Assembly (NCBI GenBank): GCA_040755755.1
Contig: JBFLZW010000044.1
Span: forward strand, 1-60,549
Origin: a bacterium
GTDB taxonomy: Bacteria > SZUA-182 > DTGQ01
DNA: 60,549 nt
Direction of reading: 5' to 3'
Positions 34,201-42,518 of this stretch are shown in pieces (within the stretch, counting starts at the first letter, position 1; each line of letters starts with the position of its first letter). The notes under the pieces were generated by a model that saw only the letters and a list, made by a program, of their open reading frames with translations, did not search any database and had not been told where the DNA came from. The position numbers were made by a program, and so were the translations under genes.

Positions 34201-36005
34201 ACGAAATCAGCATAACCATTACGAAACTCGCTGCACTCCATGCATGGTCGTTCTGCTTCTCCCGTCTTCAGGATAAGCACCAGCGTCACATGGTAGCTTG
34301 GCAACAGGAGATGAAGAAATATGGCAAAGGAACGGGAAAACATGCGCACTTACACCTTCGTGAAGCCCAGAAACACTTGAACGAGTGCCGGGAGGCGGTT
34401 CCGGCCTGGGTAATGCCTCTTCATCGGGTCTGGGATACAATAGACCCCTCGCCCGGAATGTTTGACGTCATCATCGTTGATGAGGCATCACAATGCGGCT
34501 TTGAAGCTCTTCCACTCTTTTACCTGGGGAAGAAGATTTTGATTGTGGGAGATGACAAGCAGATCAGCCCGGATGCTGTTGGTTTGTCACGTGATGACGT
34601 GCACGGCTTAATGGAAGAATTTCTTCACGATTTCCGCTTCAGGTCTTCTTTCGACGTCGAGAGCAGCTTATTCGCTCACGGCAAACTGAGATGTGGAAAT
34701 CGGCAGATTATTCTGCGTGAGCACTTCCGATGCATGCCGGAAATTATCCGATTCAGCAACGATCTTTGGTATTTCGATACTCCGTTGATTCCTCTGAGAC
34801 AATACGGACCTGACCGACTGACCCCACTTGAGCATGTTTTTGTCAGGAAAGGCTATCGCCAGGGAAGCGATAGTCGTGCGATCAATCATCCGGAAGCTGA
34901 TGCGATAGCAGAGAAAATTGTTGAATTGTGCAAAGATCCAAGGTACACAGGAAAGACTATGGGTGTTGTGGTGCTGCAGGGGGATGCCCAGTCTGGCCTG
35001 ATAGAGGAAAAGCTATTGAAACTCCTGGGAGCTGAAGAGATGGAGATGCGGCGTCTAATCTGCGGGAATCCATACAGCTTCCAGGGCGATGAACGTGACA
35101 TTATCTTCCTGTCCATGGTTGCCGCAACCAATGATAGAATCGGCCCACTCGCAAAGGCGGCGGATGAAAGAAGATTCAATGTGGCAGCAAGTCGCGCACG
35201 GGACCAGATGTGGCTCTTCCACTCAGTACAGTGCAACGATCTGAGTACACATTGTCTGCGCCGCACGTTACTTAAATTTTTTGAAGATACTCGGCCACGA
35301 AAGATCGCCGGTATTGATAGGGATGAGTTGGAACGTCGAGCGGCGCAGGATAACCGATCAGTCGTTAAAGCGCCACCACCGTTTGAGAGTTGGTTTGAAG
35401 TGAACGTAGCGCTCGAGCTGATCCGCAGGGGATATCTCGTAATACCGCAGTATGAGGTTGCCGGAAAAAGGATTGATCTTGTGGTCGAAGGCGGCCGGAC
35501 GCGATTGGCGGTCGAGTGTGATGGTGATGAGTGGCATGGAGTTGATCGATATGAAGAGGATATGCAGCGTAAACGACAATTAGAACGATGCGGCTGGGTC
35601 TTCTTTAATGTCAGAGAATCGGAATTCTATGCGGATAAGCAAAGGGTAATGGAGCATCTTTATCGCCTTCTCGATGAGAGAGGAATTGTCCCGCAAATCC
35701 GCTTACAAGAAAAGGAATCGGATGTAAAAGATGTAAAAGCTGCACACGATGTAAAAGTCCAAATCGGTGACACGGTGATTTATGTTGATATTCAAGATCC
35801 GCAGATCGAGAAACATATCGTGATATCCAACACAAAATCGAATCCTGATTGGGGAATAGTAAACGTCAATACACCTATTGCACAAGCCCTCTTAGGTTCT
35901 TGTATAAACGATAAGGTGGAAGCCAAGCTCCCAAGAGGTTCTGTGCACCTTCTCGTAAAAGCAATCAAAAAGCCAGCAAGTGAGCACTGGCATCGACAAA
36001 AATAG
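31248..36005 (+). CDS. SF1 helicase with Vsr-like nuclease and GreA/GreB-like C-terminus
   Basis: 1585 residues. Residues ~1-370 are unassigned. The SF1 (Dna2/NAM7-like) core begins with Walker A [20 protein letters not shown] (~396). It is split by a ~600-residue helical, partly coiled-coil insertion. It resumes with motif II [20 protein letters not shown], motif [15 protein letters not shown], then [18 protein letters not shown] and [15 protein letters not shown]. Residues ~1380-1480 are a Vsr/DUF559-type nuclease of the PD-(D/E)xK kind: [41 protein letters not shown]. Residues ~1500-1580 resemble the GreA/GreB C-terminal domain ([11 protein letters not shown] ... [26 protein letters not shown]). 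Helicase-Vsr proteins are known in anti-phage defence (Hhe-like); the Gre-like end is unusual. It probably acts as a single-gene defence or DNA-processing enzyme. Confidence 0.85.
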   Translation: [1585 protein letters not shown]

Positions 36006-36051
36006 CCCTATTTCTCTTCATTATAAAGATATTGGTCATGATCTCTGCCAT

Positions 36052-36207
36052 TTACTTGATGAACGAGGTTGCTGAAGCCAACCAAGAGCAAAATCCTCTA
36101 TCCGCCAACAGAATATCGCCACCACCAACGACAATACGGCGTGCATTCAAGATGCGGGTAATAGGTCCCTTAAGGTGCTCGATGGACGGCGTAACCTGAT
36201 CATTCAT
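36052..36207 (-). pseudogene. IS4-type transposase fragment
   Basis: A 51-residue minus-strand frame includes VVGGGDILLADRGFCSW, close to the conserved DxxLADRGFCS segment around the second catalytic Asp of IS4-family DDE transposases. Neither the rest of the transposase nor terminal repeats are present. It is a scrap left between the helicase gene and the glycan cluster and marks old insertion activity at this boundary. Confidence 0.4.
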
Positions 36208-36740
36208 TGGTAATTCTCATTGTCTTTGCCTCTCTTCCCGAATCAGGGCATCAAGGAAGTGACCGAAACCAGAAATATTATACTATAAAATAGCCTTTGC
36301 AGCCATTATTTCAAAAATTCCTCCCCGGATTAAAAACCCTCAGCATCTATTAATAAAAATTTTATATAAATTGTGTAGGTATAATTAATAAAATTTTCCG
36401 ATAAGTATTTGGTTCGATCATATATGAGCTAAAAAATTTACTTTCATTTATTTGCCACACTAAAAAATTTTTCATCTAATTTTAATCTACTCGCTCATAA
36501 TAATAGTCAACACAAAATGACATTGTAATTTCGAGAGCTCAGGAACGAAAAATCTTACTTGCGACATGTTCAGGATAGTAAGAGATTTCTCACCTTGCTC
36601 GAAATCACAATTTAAGTACTTGCCAGGAGAGGTATTGTTTAACACCTGAGTAAAAAAGTTTCCGGGAATTGAGAGGGCGAAGCTATGCCTGGAATTTACA
36701 AAGGAGTAACATAACGAACGGGAAAAAATATATTCACCTT
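36208..36740. other. AT-rich leader region of the glycan cluster
   Basis: No gene is seen. The stretch 36340-36410 is very AT-rich, with AAAATTTTAT/ATAAAATTTT inverted elements and a TATAAT-type box (GGTATAATT, ~36378-36386) that may drive the cluster. No JUMPstart or ops element was found. Confidence 0.4.
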
Positions 36741-37373
36741 ATGTCATACAAGAATGGGTCTTGTGATCTCCAAAAACGTCTTTTCGACATTATCTTAGTC
36801 ATTCCGGCACTTATTATTCTTTCACCAATAATGATTCTCATTGCTCTTCTTGTTCGCCTTAAACTTGGGGATCCGGTGTTATTTTGCCAGCAGCGGCCTG
36901 GACTGGATAGTAAGCCCTTTCCTCTCTATAAGTTTCGAACGATGACTGATGTACGGGATACCCAGGGGAGATTGCTTTCGGATGGGGAGCGGCTTAGCCC
37001 TTTTGGCCGTTTTTTGCGCAGTACAAGTCTTGATGAACTGCCAGAGCTTTTTAATGTGCTCAGGGGAGACATGAGTCTGGTTGGACCGAGACCGCTTCTT
37101 ATGGAATATCTTGACCGCTATACTCCGGAACAGGAGAGAAGACACAGGGTCAAGCCCGGTATTACCGGCTGGGCTCAAGTCAATGGCCGAAATGCCATTA
37201 CCTGGGAGGAGAAGTTTGCCCTGGATGTCTGGTATGTAGACCATCGTTCGTTATGGCTGGATATGAAAATTATCTTTCTTACTATCTGGAAGACTCTTTG
37301 CAGGCAAAATATCAACCAGGCAGGACAGGCAACGGTAAAAAAATTCGAGGGTCAAAAGGCTGAGATACTATAG
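36741..37373 (+). CDS. Initiating sugar-phosphate transferase (PglC/WcaJ type)
   Basis: 210 residues from ATG 36741; an upstream in-frame start at 36669 would add a hydrophilic extension. A single N-terminal membrane segment (IILVIPALIILSPIMILIAL) precedes the conserved polyprenyl-phosphate phosphoglycosyltransferase domain: LYKFRTM, LDELPELFNVLRGDMSLVGP, RPLLMEYL, KPGITGWAQVNGRN and DVWYVDHRSLWLD. The small monotopic size is like PglC, which transfers a diacetylbacillosamine-phosphate to undecaprenyl phosphate. It stands first in the cluster and should load the first sugar of the repeat unit. The two genes that follow (PglD- and PglE-like) support a bacillosamine-type substrate. Confidence 0.88.
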   Translation: MSYKNGSCDLQKRLFDIILVIPALIILSPIMILIALLVRLKLGDPVLFCQQRPGLDSKPFPLYKFRTMTDVRDTQGRLLSDGERLSPFGRFLRSTSLDELPELFNVLRGDMSLVGPRPLLMEYLDRYTPEQERRHRVKPGITGWAQVNGRNAITWEEKFALDVWYVDHRSLWLDMKIIFLTIWKTLCRQNINQAGQATVKKFEGQKAEIL

Positions 37374-37458
37374 ACCCGGCCTGAGCATAATTCACCTTCT
37401 TCAAATCTTTCTTTTTCAGATTCCCGGCTTCTTTTTCCAATACAACAAGTCTCAAAGC

Positions 37459-38202
37459 ATGCGAGAGATCGTCATTTTCGGCGTAGGCGGTTTTGGCCGC
37501 GAAACAGCGTTCCTGATCGAGGATATTAATCTCCTCAAGCCCCAGTGGAAGTTATTGGGTTTTCTGGATGAAGATTCAGGTAAGCAGGGGAGCCGGGTAA
37601 ATGGTTATCCGGTATTGGGCGGCATCGATAGATTTCTCCATAATCCGGAGGTATTTGTGGTCTGCGCTATCGGCAGCCCTTTGGCCCGGAAAAAGATCGT
37701 CGGGATTTTGGAGCAGGCAAACGCTCGATTTCCCAATATCATCCACCCTCATGTCATCTGTTATCACGGTAATTCGTTTGGCGTCGGGAACATTGTCAGC
37801 TCAGGCAATATCTTGAATGTCGATGTGACCGTTGGCAATCATGTTTGTTTTGAAATGGCTTCTACTATTGGCCACGACGTAGTAATCGAAGACTTCGTAA
37901 GCCTTATGCCGGGGGTGAACGTATCCGGCAATGTCGTCCTGGAGGAAGGCTGCTATCTGGGAACAGGATGCAAGATTATCCAGGGAAAGCGCATAGGGAA
38001 GTGGGCGATTGTTGGAGCCGGGGCCGTGGTCATCCATGATGTACCCCCTTACTCGACGGTGGCTGGAGTTCCGGCTACGGTAATCAAAACCCGGCAGGCA
38101 GCCGCGATAGAGGTAAATATAGAGGAAAATAGTGAAAGCAGGTCAATGGTTGTTGGAGAACTGTTGTTGGAGAAAGCCAAGGAGAAGCATCGATCATGGT
38201 AA
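37459..38202 (+). CDS. PglD/NeuD-type sugar O/N-acetyltransferase
   Basis: 247 residues. The N-terminal Rossmann-like PglD domain (VIFGVGGFGRETAFLIEDIN) is followed by a left-handed beta-helix of hexapeptide repeats (IVSSGNILNVDVTVGNHVCF, GHDVVIEDFVSLMPGVNVSG). The catalytic His is likely in TIGHDV. This family uses acetyl-CoA to acetylate UDP-4-amino sugars (PglD) or sialic acid precursors (NeuD). Its stop overlaps the start of the next aminotransferase gene by seven bases. The C-terminal 30 residues are a polar extension beyond the usual fold. Confidence 0.85.
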   Translation: MREIVIFGVGGFGRETAFLIEDINLLKPQWKLLGFLDEDSGKQGSRVNGYPVLGGIDRFLHNPEVFVVCAIGSPLARKKIVGILEQANARFPNIIHPHVICYHGNSFGVGNIVSSGNILNVDVTVGNHVCFEMASTIGHDVVIEDFVSLMPGVNVSGNVVLEEGCYLGTGCKIIQGKRIGKWAIVGAGAVVIHDVPPYSTVAGVPATVIKTRQAAAIEVNIEENSESRSMVVGELLLEKAKEKHRSW

Positions 38203-39410
38203 AAGTCAAGCCGGTTGCAGGGACAAGATCAGCATCAGGCCGCATCTATCTTTCTCCTCCGCACATAGGGGAAGCGGAAAAGGAGTTTGTTCTCGAAGCC
38301 TTTGAAACGAATTGGATCGCACCGATAGGGCCGCATGTGGATGCCTTCGAGCGCGAGTTCTGTGAGGTAACAGGATGCAGGCATGCGGCAGCCGTAATCT
38401 CGGGTACAGCCGCTCTGCACCTTGCCCTCCAGTTAATCGGCGTCCGTCCGGGTGATGAGGTTCTCTGCTCTACCCTGACTTTTATTGCCAGTGCCTCGCC
38501 TGTTACCTACCTTGGGGCCAGGCCATTTTTTATCGACAGCGACCGGACATCCTGGAACATGGATCCGGAGCTTTTGACTGATGAGCTGAAAGAGCGGGCC
38601 CGCAGAAACCGGCTGCCCAAAGCTGTGGTTCTGGTCCACCTGTTCGGCCAGAGTGCGGACATTGACCCTATTCTTGCGGCCTGTAACCGTTATGGCGTAC
38701 CGCTGATCGAAGATGCCGCCGAAGCCCTGGGAGCCACATATCAGGGACGATCTCCCGGCACCTTCGGCCTGGCCGGGGTGTATTCCTTTAACGGCAATAA
38801 GATTATTACGACTTCAGGCGGGGGCATGCTCGTTTCGGATGATGAGGAACTGGTGTCAAGAGCCCGGTTTCTGGCTACCCAGGCAAGGGATCCGGCCCCG
38901 CATTACGAGCATTCGGTTATCGGCTATAATTACCGGCTCAGCAATGTGCTGGCTGGAATCGGCCGGGGGCAGCTTCGTGCCCTGCACGAGCGGATCGAGA
39001 CCAGACGCCGCAATTACCAGTTTTATCAGGCCGGCCTGGCTGATGCTGACGGGATTGAATTCATGCCGGAAGCTCCCTTCGGCAAGTGTACGCGCTGGCT
39101 CACCTGCCTGACCATAGACCCCGAAAGATTCGGTGCGGACAGGGATGGAATTCTTGCCGCACTTGGCAGGGAGAATATCGAAGCCAGGCCGATCTGGAAG
39201 CCCCTCCACCTTCAGCCAGCCTTCAGGGGTTGCACGTGCCGGGGCGGAGCTGTAGCTGAAGACCTCTTTAACCGTGGCCTCTGCCTCCCCTCAGGATCAA
39301 ACCTGACCAGTGATGACCTTGAGCGGATCGTCGGCGTTATCCTGAGCTGTCGGCAGGGAAAGAGAGAGCCCTGGAATAGAATACGGTATCATGAAAAAAA
39401 ACCTAATTGA
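38196..39410 (+). CDS. DegT/DnrJ/EryC1 sugar aminotransferase (PglE-like)
   Basis: 404 residues, PLP-dependent. The conserved segments are GTAALHLALQLIGVRPGDEV, LIEDAAEALGATYQGRSPGT and SFNGNKIITTSGGGML, with the PLP lysine in GNK. NYRLSNVLAGIGRGQL follows. It transfers an amino group to a UDP-4-keto-6-deoxy sugar in PglE/LegC-type pathways. Neighbours PglD-like and PglC-like fit UDP-diacetylbacillosamine synthesis, but the UDP-GlcNAc 4,6-dehydratase (PglF) is not in the window. The gene overlaps both neighbours. Confidence 0.88.
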   Translation: MVKVKPVAGTRSASGRIYLSPPHIGEAEKEFVLEAFETNWIAPIGPHVDAFEREFCEVTGCRHAAAVISGTAALHLALQLIGVRPGDEVLCSTLTFIASASPVTYLGARPFFIDSDRTSWNMDPELLTDELKERARRNRLPKAVVLVHLFGQSADIDPILAACNRYGVPLIEDAAEALGATYQGRSPGTFGLAGVYSFNGNKIITTSGGGMLVSDDEELVSRARFLATQARDPAPHYEHSVIGYNYRLSNVLAGIGRGQLRALHERIETRRRNYQFYQAGLADADGIEFMPEAPFGKCTRWLTCLTIDPERFGADRDGILAALGRENIEARPIWKPLHLQPAFRGCTCRGGAVAEDLFNRGLCLPSGSNLTSDDLERIVGVILSCRQGKREPWNRIRYHEKKPN

Positions 39411-39430
39411 GGGAAGACAGGGGGGCATGT

Positions 39431-40207
39431 ATGGATGTTGTAATCCTGTGCGGTGGTTTTGGCACACGCCTTCGCGAAGAAACTGAGTTTCGTCCCAAAC
39501 CAATGGTCAATATCGGCACTCGCCCGATCCTCTGGCACATCATGAAACATTATGCTTATTATGGCCATAAAAGCTTCATACTTGCCTTAGGCTATAAGGG
39601 TACAATGATCAAAGATTACTTCTTCCATTATGAGATCATGAATAATGATGTAACTCTTGCCCTGGGAAATCCTGAAAAGACCCGCATTCATCAATCTCAC
39701 GAGGAAAATGGATGGACGGTTACTCTTGCAGATACGGGTAATGATGCACTCAAGGGCGCTCGTTTAAAAAGAGTAGAAAAATATATAACAGATAACGAGT
39801 TCATGATGACGTACGGTGATGGTCTGGCTGACATAAATATTGACGATCTTGTGGCTTTTCACCACCGTCATGGAAAACTGGCTACCGTAACGGGTATCAA
39901 AGCTACTTCGCGCTTTGGAGAGCTCAAGGTTAAAGGAAACCAGGCAATAGCTTTCCATGAAAAACCGGAAAATGGCAGCGGCCTTATCAGCGGTGGATTC
40001 TTCGTTTTTAACAGACGTATTTTTGATTATCTTCTGCCTGATGATAATTCTGATTTAGAGTGTGGCCCCCTGGAACAAATAGCACGGGAGGGAGAGCTTA
40101 TGGTCTACGAGCATAAAGGATTTTGGGCCTGCATGGATACTCTCAGGGACATGGATTACCTGAATAATCTTTGGAAGGAAAACAGGGCCGCATGGAAGGT
40201 ATGGTAA
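39431..40207 (+). CDS. rfbF: Glucose-1-phosphate cytidylyltransferase
   Basis: 258 residues from ATG 39431, with ACAGGGGGG upstream; a TTG at 39407 overlaps the previous gene. The nucleotidyl-transfer motif VVILCGGFGTRLREETEFRP and KPMVNIGTRPILWHIMKHYA are typical of RfbF. MTYGDGLADINID and FWACMDTLRDM follow. It forms CDP-glucose from CTP and glucose-1-phosphate, the first step to CDP-linked deoxysugars. The next gene, rfbG, overlaps its end, which confirms the pathway. Confidence 0.95.
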   Translation: MDVVILCGGFGTRLREETEFRPKPMVNIGTRPILWHIMKHYAYYGHKSFILALGYKGTMIKDYFFHYEIMNNDVTLALGNPEKTRIHQSHEENGWTVTLADTGNDALKGARLKRVEKYITDNEFMMTYGDGLADINIDDLVAFHHRHGKLATVTGIKATSRFGELKVKGNQAIAFHEKPENGSGLISGGFFVFNRRIFDYLLPDDNSDLECGPLEQIAREGELMVYEHKGFWACMDTLRDMDYLNNLWKENRAAWKVW

Positions 40208-41322
40208 CCGAAGCCTTTTGGAAAGGGAAACGGGTTCTCATCACCGGGCATACCGGTTTTAAGGGATCCTGGTTATCGCTCTGGCTCAAGATGCTGGGTG
40301 CCGAGGTCATAGGGTATTCCCTTTCTGCCCCGACAATCCCCAACCTGTATGAACTGGCCGGGGTAGAAAAGGGGATGATTTCCATCAAAGGTGATATCCG
40401 GGATCTCAATCATTTGAGAAAAGTGATCGAAACCCATCGGCCGGAAGTTGTTTTTCACCTGGCAGCCCAGTCCCTGGTGCGGCGCTCGTACCAGGACCCG
40501 ATTGAAACTTATTTTACTAACGTTATGGGCACCGTTTACCTTTTAGAGGCTGTTCGCCGGGCAGGTAATCCGGGTGCTGTTATCAACGTGACAAGCGACA
40601 AATGCTATGAAAATAAAGAATGGCTCTGGGGATACCGGGAAGACGACCCTATGGGAGGATTTGACCCATATTCGAGCAGCAAAGGCTGTTCGGAAATAAT
40701 AACCGCAGCCTTCAGGAACTCTTTCTTTCATCCGCAAAGGTTTGATCACCATGGTATCGCCCTGGCATCGGTGCGGGCAGGTAATGTCATCGGTGGAGGG
40801 GACTGGGCCCAGGATCGTTTACTCCCCGATATTATGAAAGCCCTTCTTGAAAAGCGCTCGTTTCGCATTCGCAGCCCTCAGGCCGTTCGTCCCTGGCAGC
40901 ATGTATTAGAACCACTCAGCGGCTATCTCATACTGGCTGAAAAGCTTTATACCAATGGCCCGGAATATGCGGAAAGCTGGAACTTCGGGCCATCAGATGG
41001 TGATATCAAAACTGTATCCTGGATCGTGGAATATATCGGCCAAAGGTGGGGCCAGGGCATACGCTATGAATTGGATAATGCCCGTCACCCGCACGAGGCC
41101 AATTATTTAAAGCTTGATTATTCAAAAGCTAAAATGAGATTAGGATGGACACCGCGGTTGAGTATCGAGCAGGCCCTGGAGCTTACTCTGGACTGGTATC
41201 GAGCTTATCAAAGTGATCCGTCATCTGTTTGCAAACTTACGGAATCACAAATCAATCATTATCATTCTTTGGTGGTGAGGACATGGGAAACAAACAATGC
41301 CGTTTTTGTGCTCAGCCATTAA
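40192..41322 (+). CDS. rfbG: CDP-glucose 4,6-dehydratase
   Basis: 376 residues from ATG 40192; a nearby ATG at 40201 is possible. The extended SDR fold shows the NAD-binding motif VLITGHTGFKGSWLSLWL, then VVFHLAAQSLVRRSYQDP, NVTSDKCYENKEW and the active-site Tyr-X3-Lys in DPYSSSKGCSEI. PWQHVLEPLSGYLILAE is typical of RfbG. It converts CDP-glucose to CDP-4-keto-6-deoxyglucose. The gene overlaps rfbF by 16 bases and the C-methyltransferase by 40 bases. Confidence 0.95.
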   Translation: MEGMVTEAFWKGKRVLITGHTGFKGSWLSLWLKMLGAEVIGYSLSAPTIPNLYELAGVEKGMISIKGDIRDLNHLRKVIETHRPEVVFHLAAQSLVRRSYQDPIETYFTNVMGTVYLLEAVRRAGNPGAVINVTSDKCYENKEWLWGYREDDPMGGFDPYSSSKGCSEIITAAFRNSFFHPQRFDHHGIALASVRAGNVIGGGDWAQDRLLPDIMKALLEKRSFRIRSPQAVRPWQHVLEPLSGYLILAEKLYTNGPEYAESWNFGPSDGDIKTVSWIVEYIGQRWGQGIRYELDNARHPHEANYLKLDYSKAKMRLGWTPRLSIEQALELTLDWYRAYQSDPSSVCKLTESQINHYHSLVVRTWETNNAVFVLSH

Positions 41323-42518
41323 GGTATTCTTTTGTTGATTTGGGAATGTCTCCCCTTTCGAATGCTTATTTGAAGGAGGAAAATTTACAGGACATGGAGC
41401 GATTCTATCCGCTCCATGCCTACGTGTGTGAAAGCTGTTTTCTGGTTCAGTTGGAAGAATTTGAAAGCCCGGAAAATATTTTCCGTGAATACGCCTATCT
41501 TTCTTCTTATTCCGATACCTGGTTGAAGCACGCTCAAAACTACACGGAACTGATGATTCAGCGCTTTGGATTGAATCCCCCGCAGCTCGTAGTCGAGTTG
41601 GCCAGTAACGATGGTTATCTTCTTCAATATTTCAGGGAAAAGGGGTTCACTGTTTTGGGGGTGGAACCCGCAGTGAATGCAGCCAGGGTGGCGGAAGAAA
41701 AGGGGATCCCTACCGTGACCGGATTTTTCGGCGCAAAAGCGGCCAGGGAACTGACTGAGGAAGGCAAACAGGCTGATTTACTCGTGGGCAACAATGTGCT
41801 GGCCCATGTACCTGATCTCAATGATTTTGTAGAAGGAATGAATATTATCCTCAAACCTGCGGGCGTGATTACCCTGGAATTTCCTCACCTTGTGCAATTG
41901 ATGGCAGGGAGGCAATTCGACACTATTTACCATGAACACTTCTCCTATTTTTCATTCACCACCGTGGAAAAGGTATTCGATGCTCATGGGCTTACCCTGT
42001 TTGATGTGGAAGAGCTGCCTACTCATGGCGGATCCCTGAGGATTTACGCCCGGCATAAGGAAGATACATCCAGGTCCTTAACCGAGCGGGTCGCCGGGTT
42101 AAAGCGCCGGGAGGAGGCTTTTGGCATAGCAGATCTAAACACTTATCAGAATTTTGCTGAAAGAGTAAAAGAAACAAAGCGGAAAATTCTCGATTTCTTC
42201 ATTTCTGTCAAGGGAGAGGGCAAGCGGATCGCCGGTTATGGTGCTCCGGCCAAAGGCAATACCCTTCTCAACTATTGCGGAATAGGCACCGATTTTTTAG
42301 ATTATACCGTGGACCGCAGCCCTCATAAGCAGGGTCACTTCCTGCCGGGTACTCATATTCCCGTTGAACACCCGGACAAGGTAAGAGAAACAAAACCGGA
42401 TTATCTGGTCATTCTTCCCTGGAATCTCAAGGATGAGATCATGACCCAGATGAATTCCATTCGAGACTGGGGCGGTAAGTTCGTGGTACTGATACCGGAA
42501 GTGGAAGTAATTTCATGA
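41283..42518 (+). CDS. Sugar C-methyltransferase (zinc-binding + SAM domains)
   Basis: 411 residues from ATG 41283, with GGTGAGGAC upstream. The N-terminal zinc-finger motif (CRFCAQPL ... CESCFLVQ) is the usual start of NDP-hexose C-methyltransferases of the TylCIII type. The SAM domain follows (LVVELASNDGYLLQYFREKG, GNNVLAHVPD, HLVQLMAGRQFDTIYHEHFS). A C-terminal substrate-binding domain has IAGYGAPAKGNTLLNYCG. These enzymes methylate a ring carbon, commonly C3, of 4-keto sugars. In this context the substrate is probably CDP-4-keto-6-deoxyglucose. The next gene overlaps by four bases (ATGA). Confidence 0.88.
   Translation: MGNKQCRFCAQPLRYSFVDLGMSPLSNAYLKEENLQDMERFYPLHAYVCESCFLVQLEEFESPENIFREYAYLSSYSDTWLKHAQNYTELMIQRFGLNPPQLVVELASNDGYLLQYFREKGFTVLGVEPAVNAARVAEEKGIPTVTGFFGAKAARELTEEGKQADLLVGNNVLAHVPDLNDFVEGMNIILKPAGVITLEFPHLVQLMAGRQFDTIYHEHFSYFSFTTVEKVFDAHGLTLFDVEELPTHGGSLRIYARHKEDTSRSLTERVAGLKRREEAFGIADLNTYQNFAERVKETKRKILDFFISVKGEGKRIAGYGAPAKGNTLLNYCGIGTDFLDYTVDRSPHKQGHFLPGTHIPVEHPDKVRETKPDYLVILPWNLKDEIMTQMNSIRDWGGKFVVLIPEVEVIS

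Noticed and set aside
36300-36740. JUMPstart/ops element before the glycan cluster
   Set aside because: No GGCGGTAG-type ops sequence was found; only AT-rich sequence with a possible -10 box.
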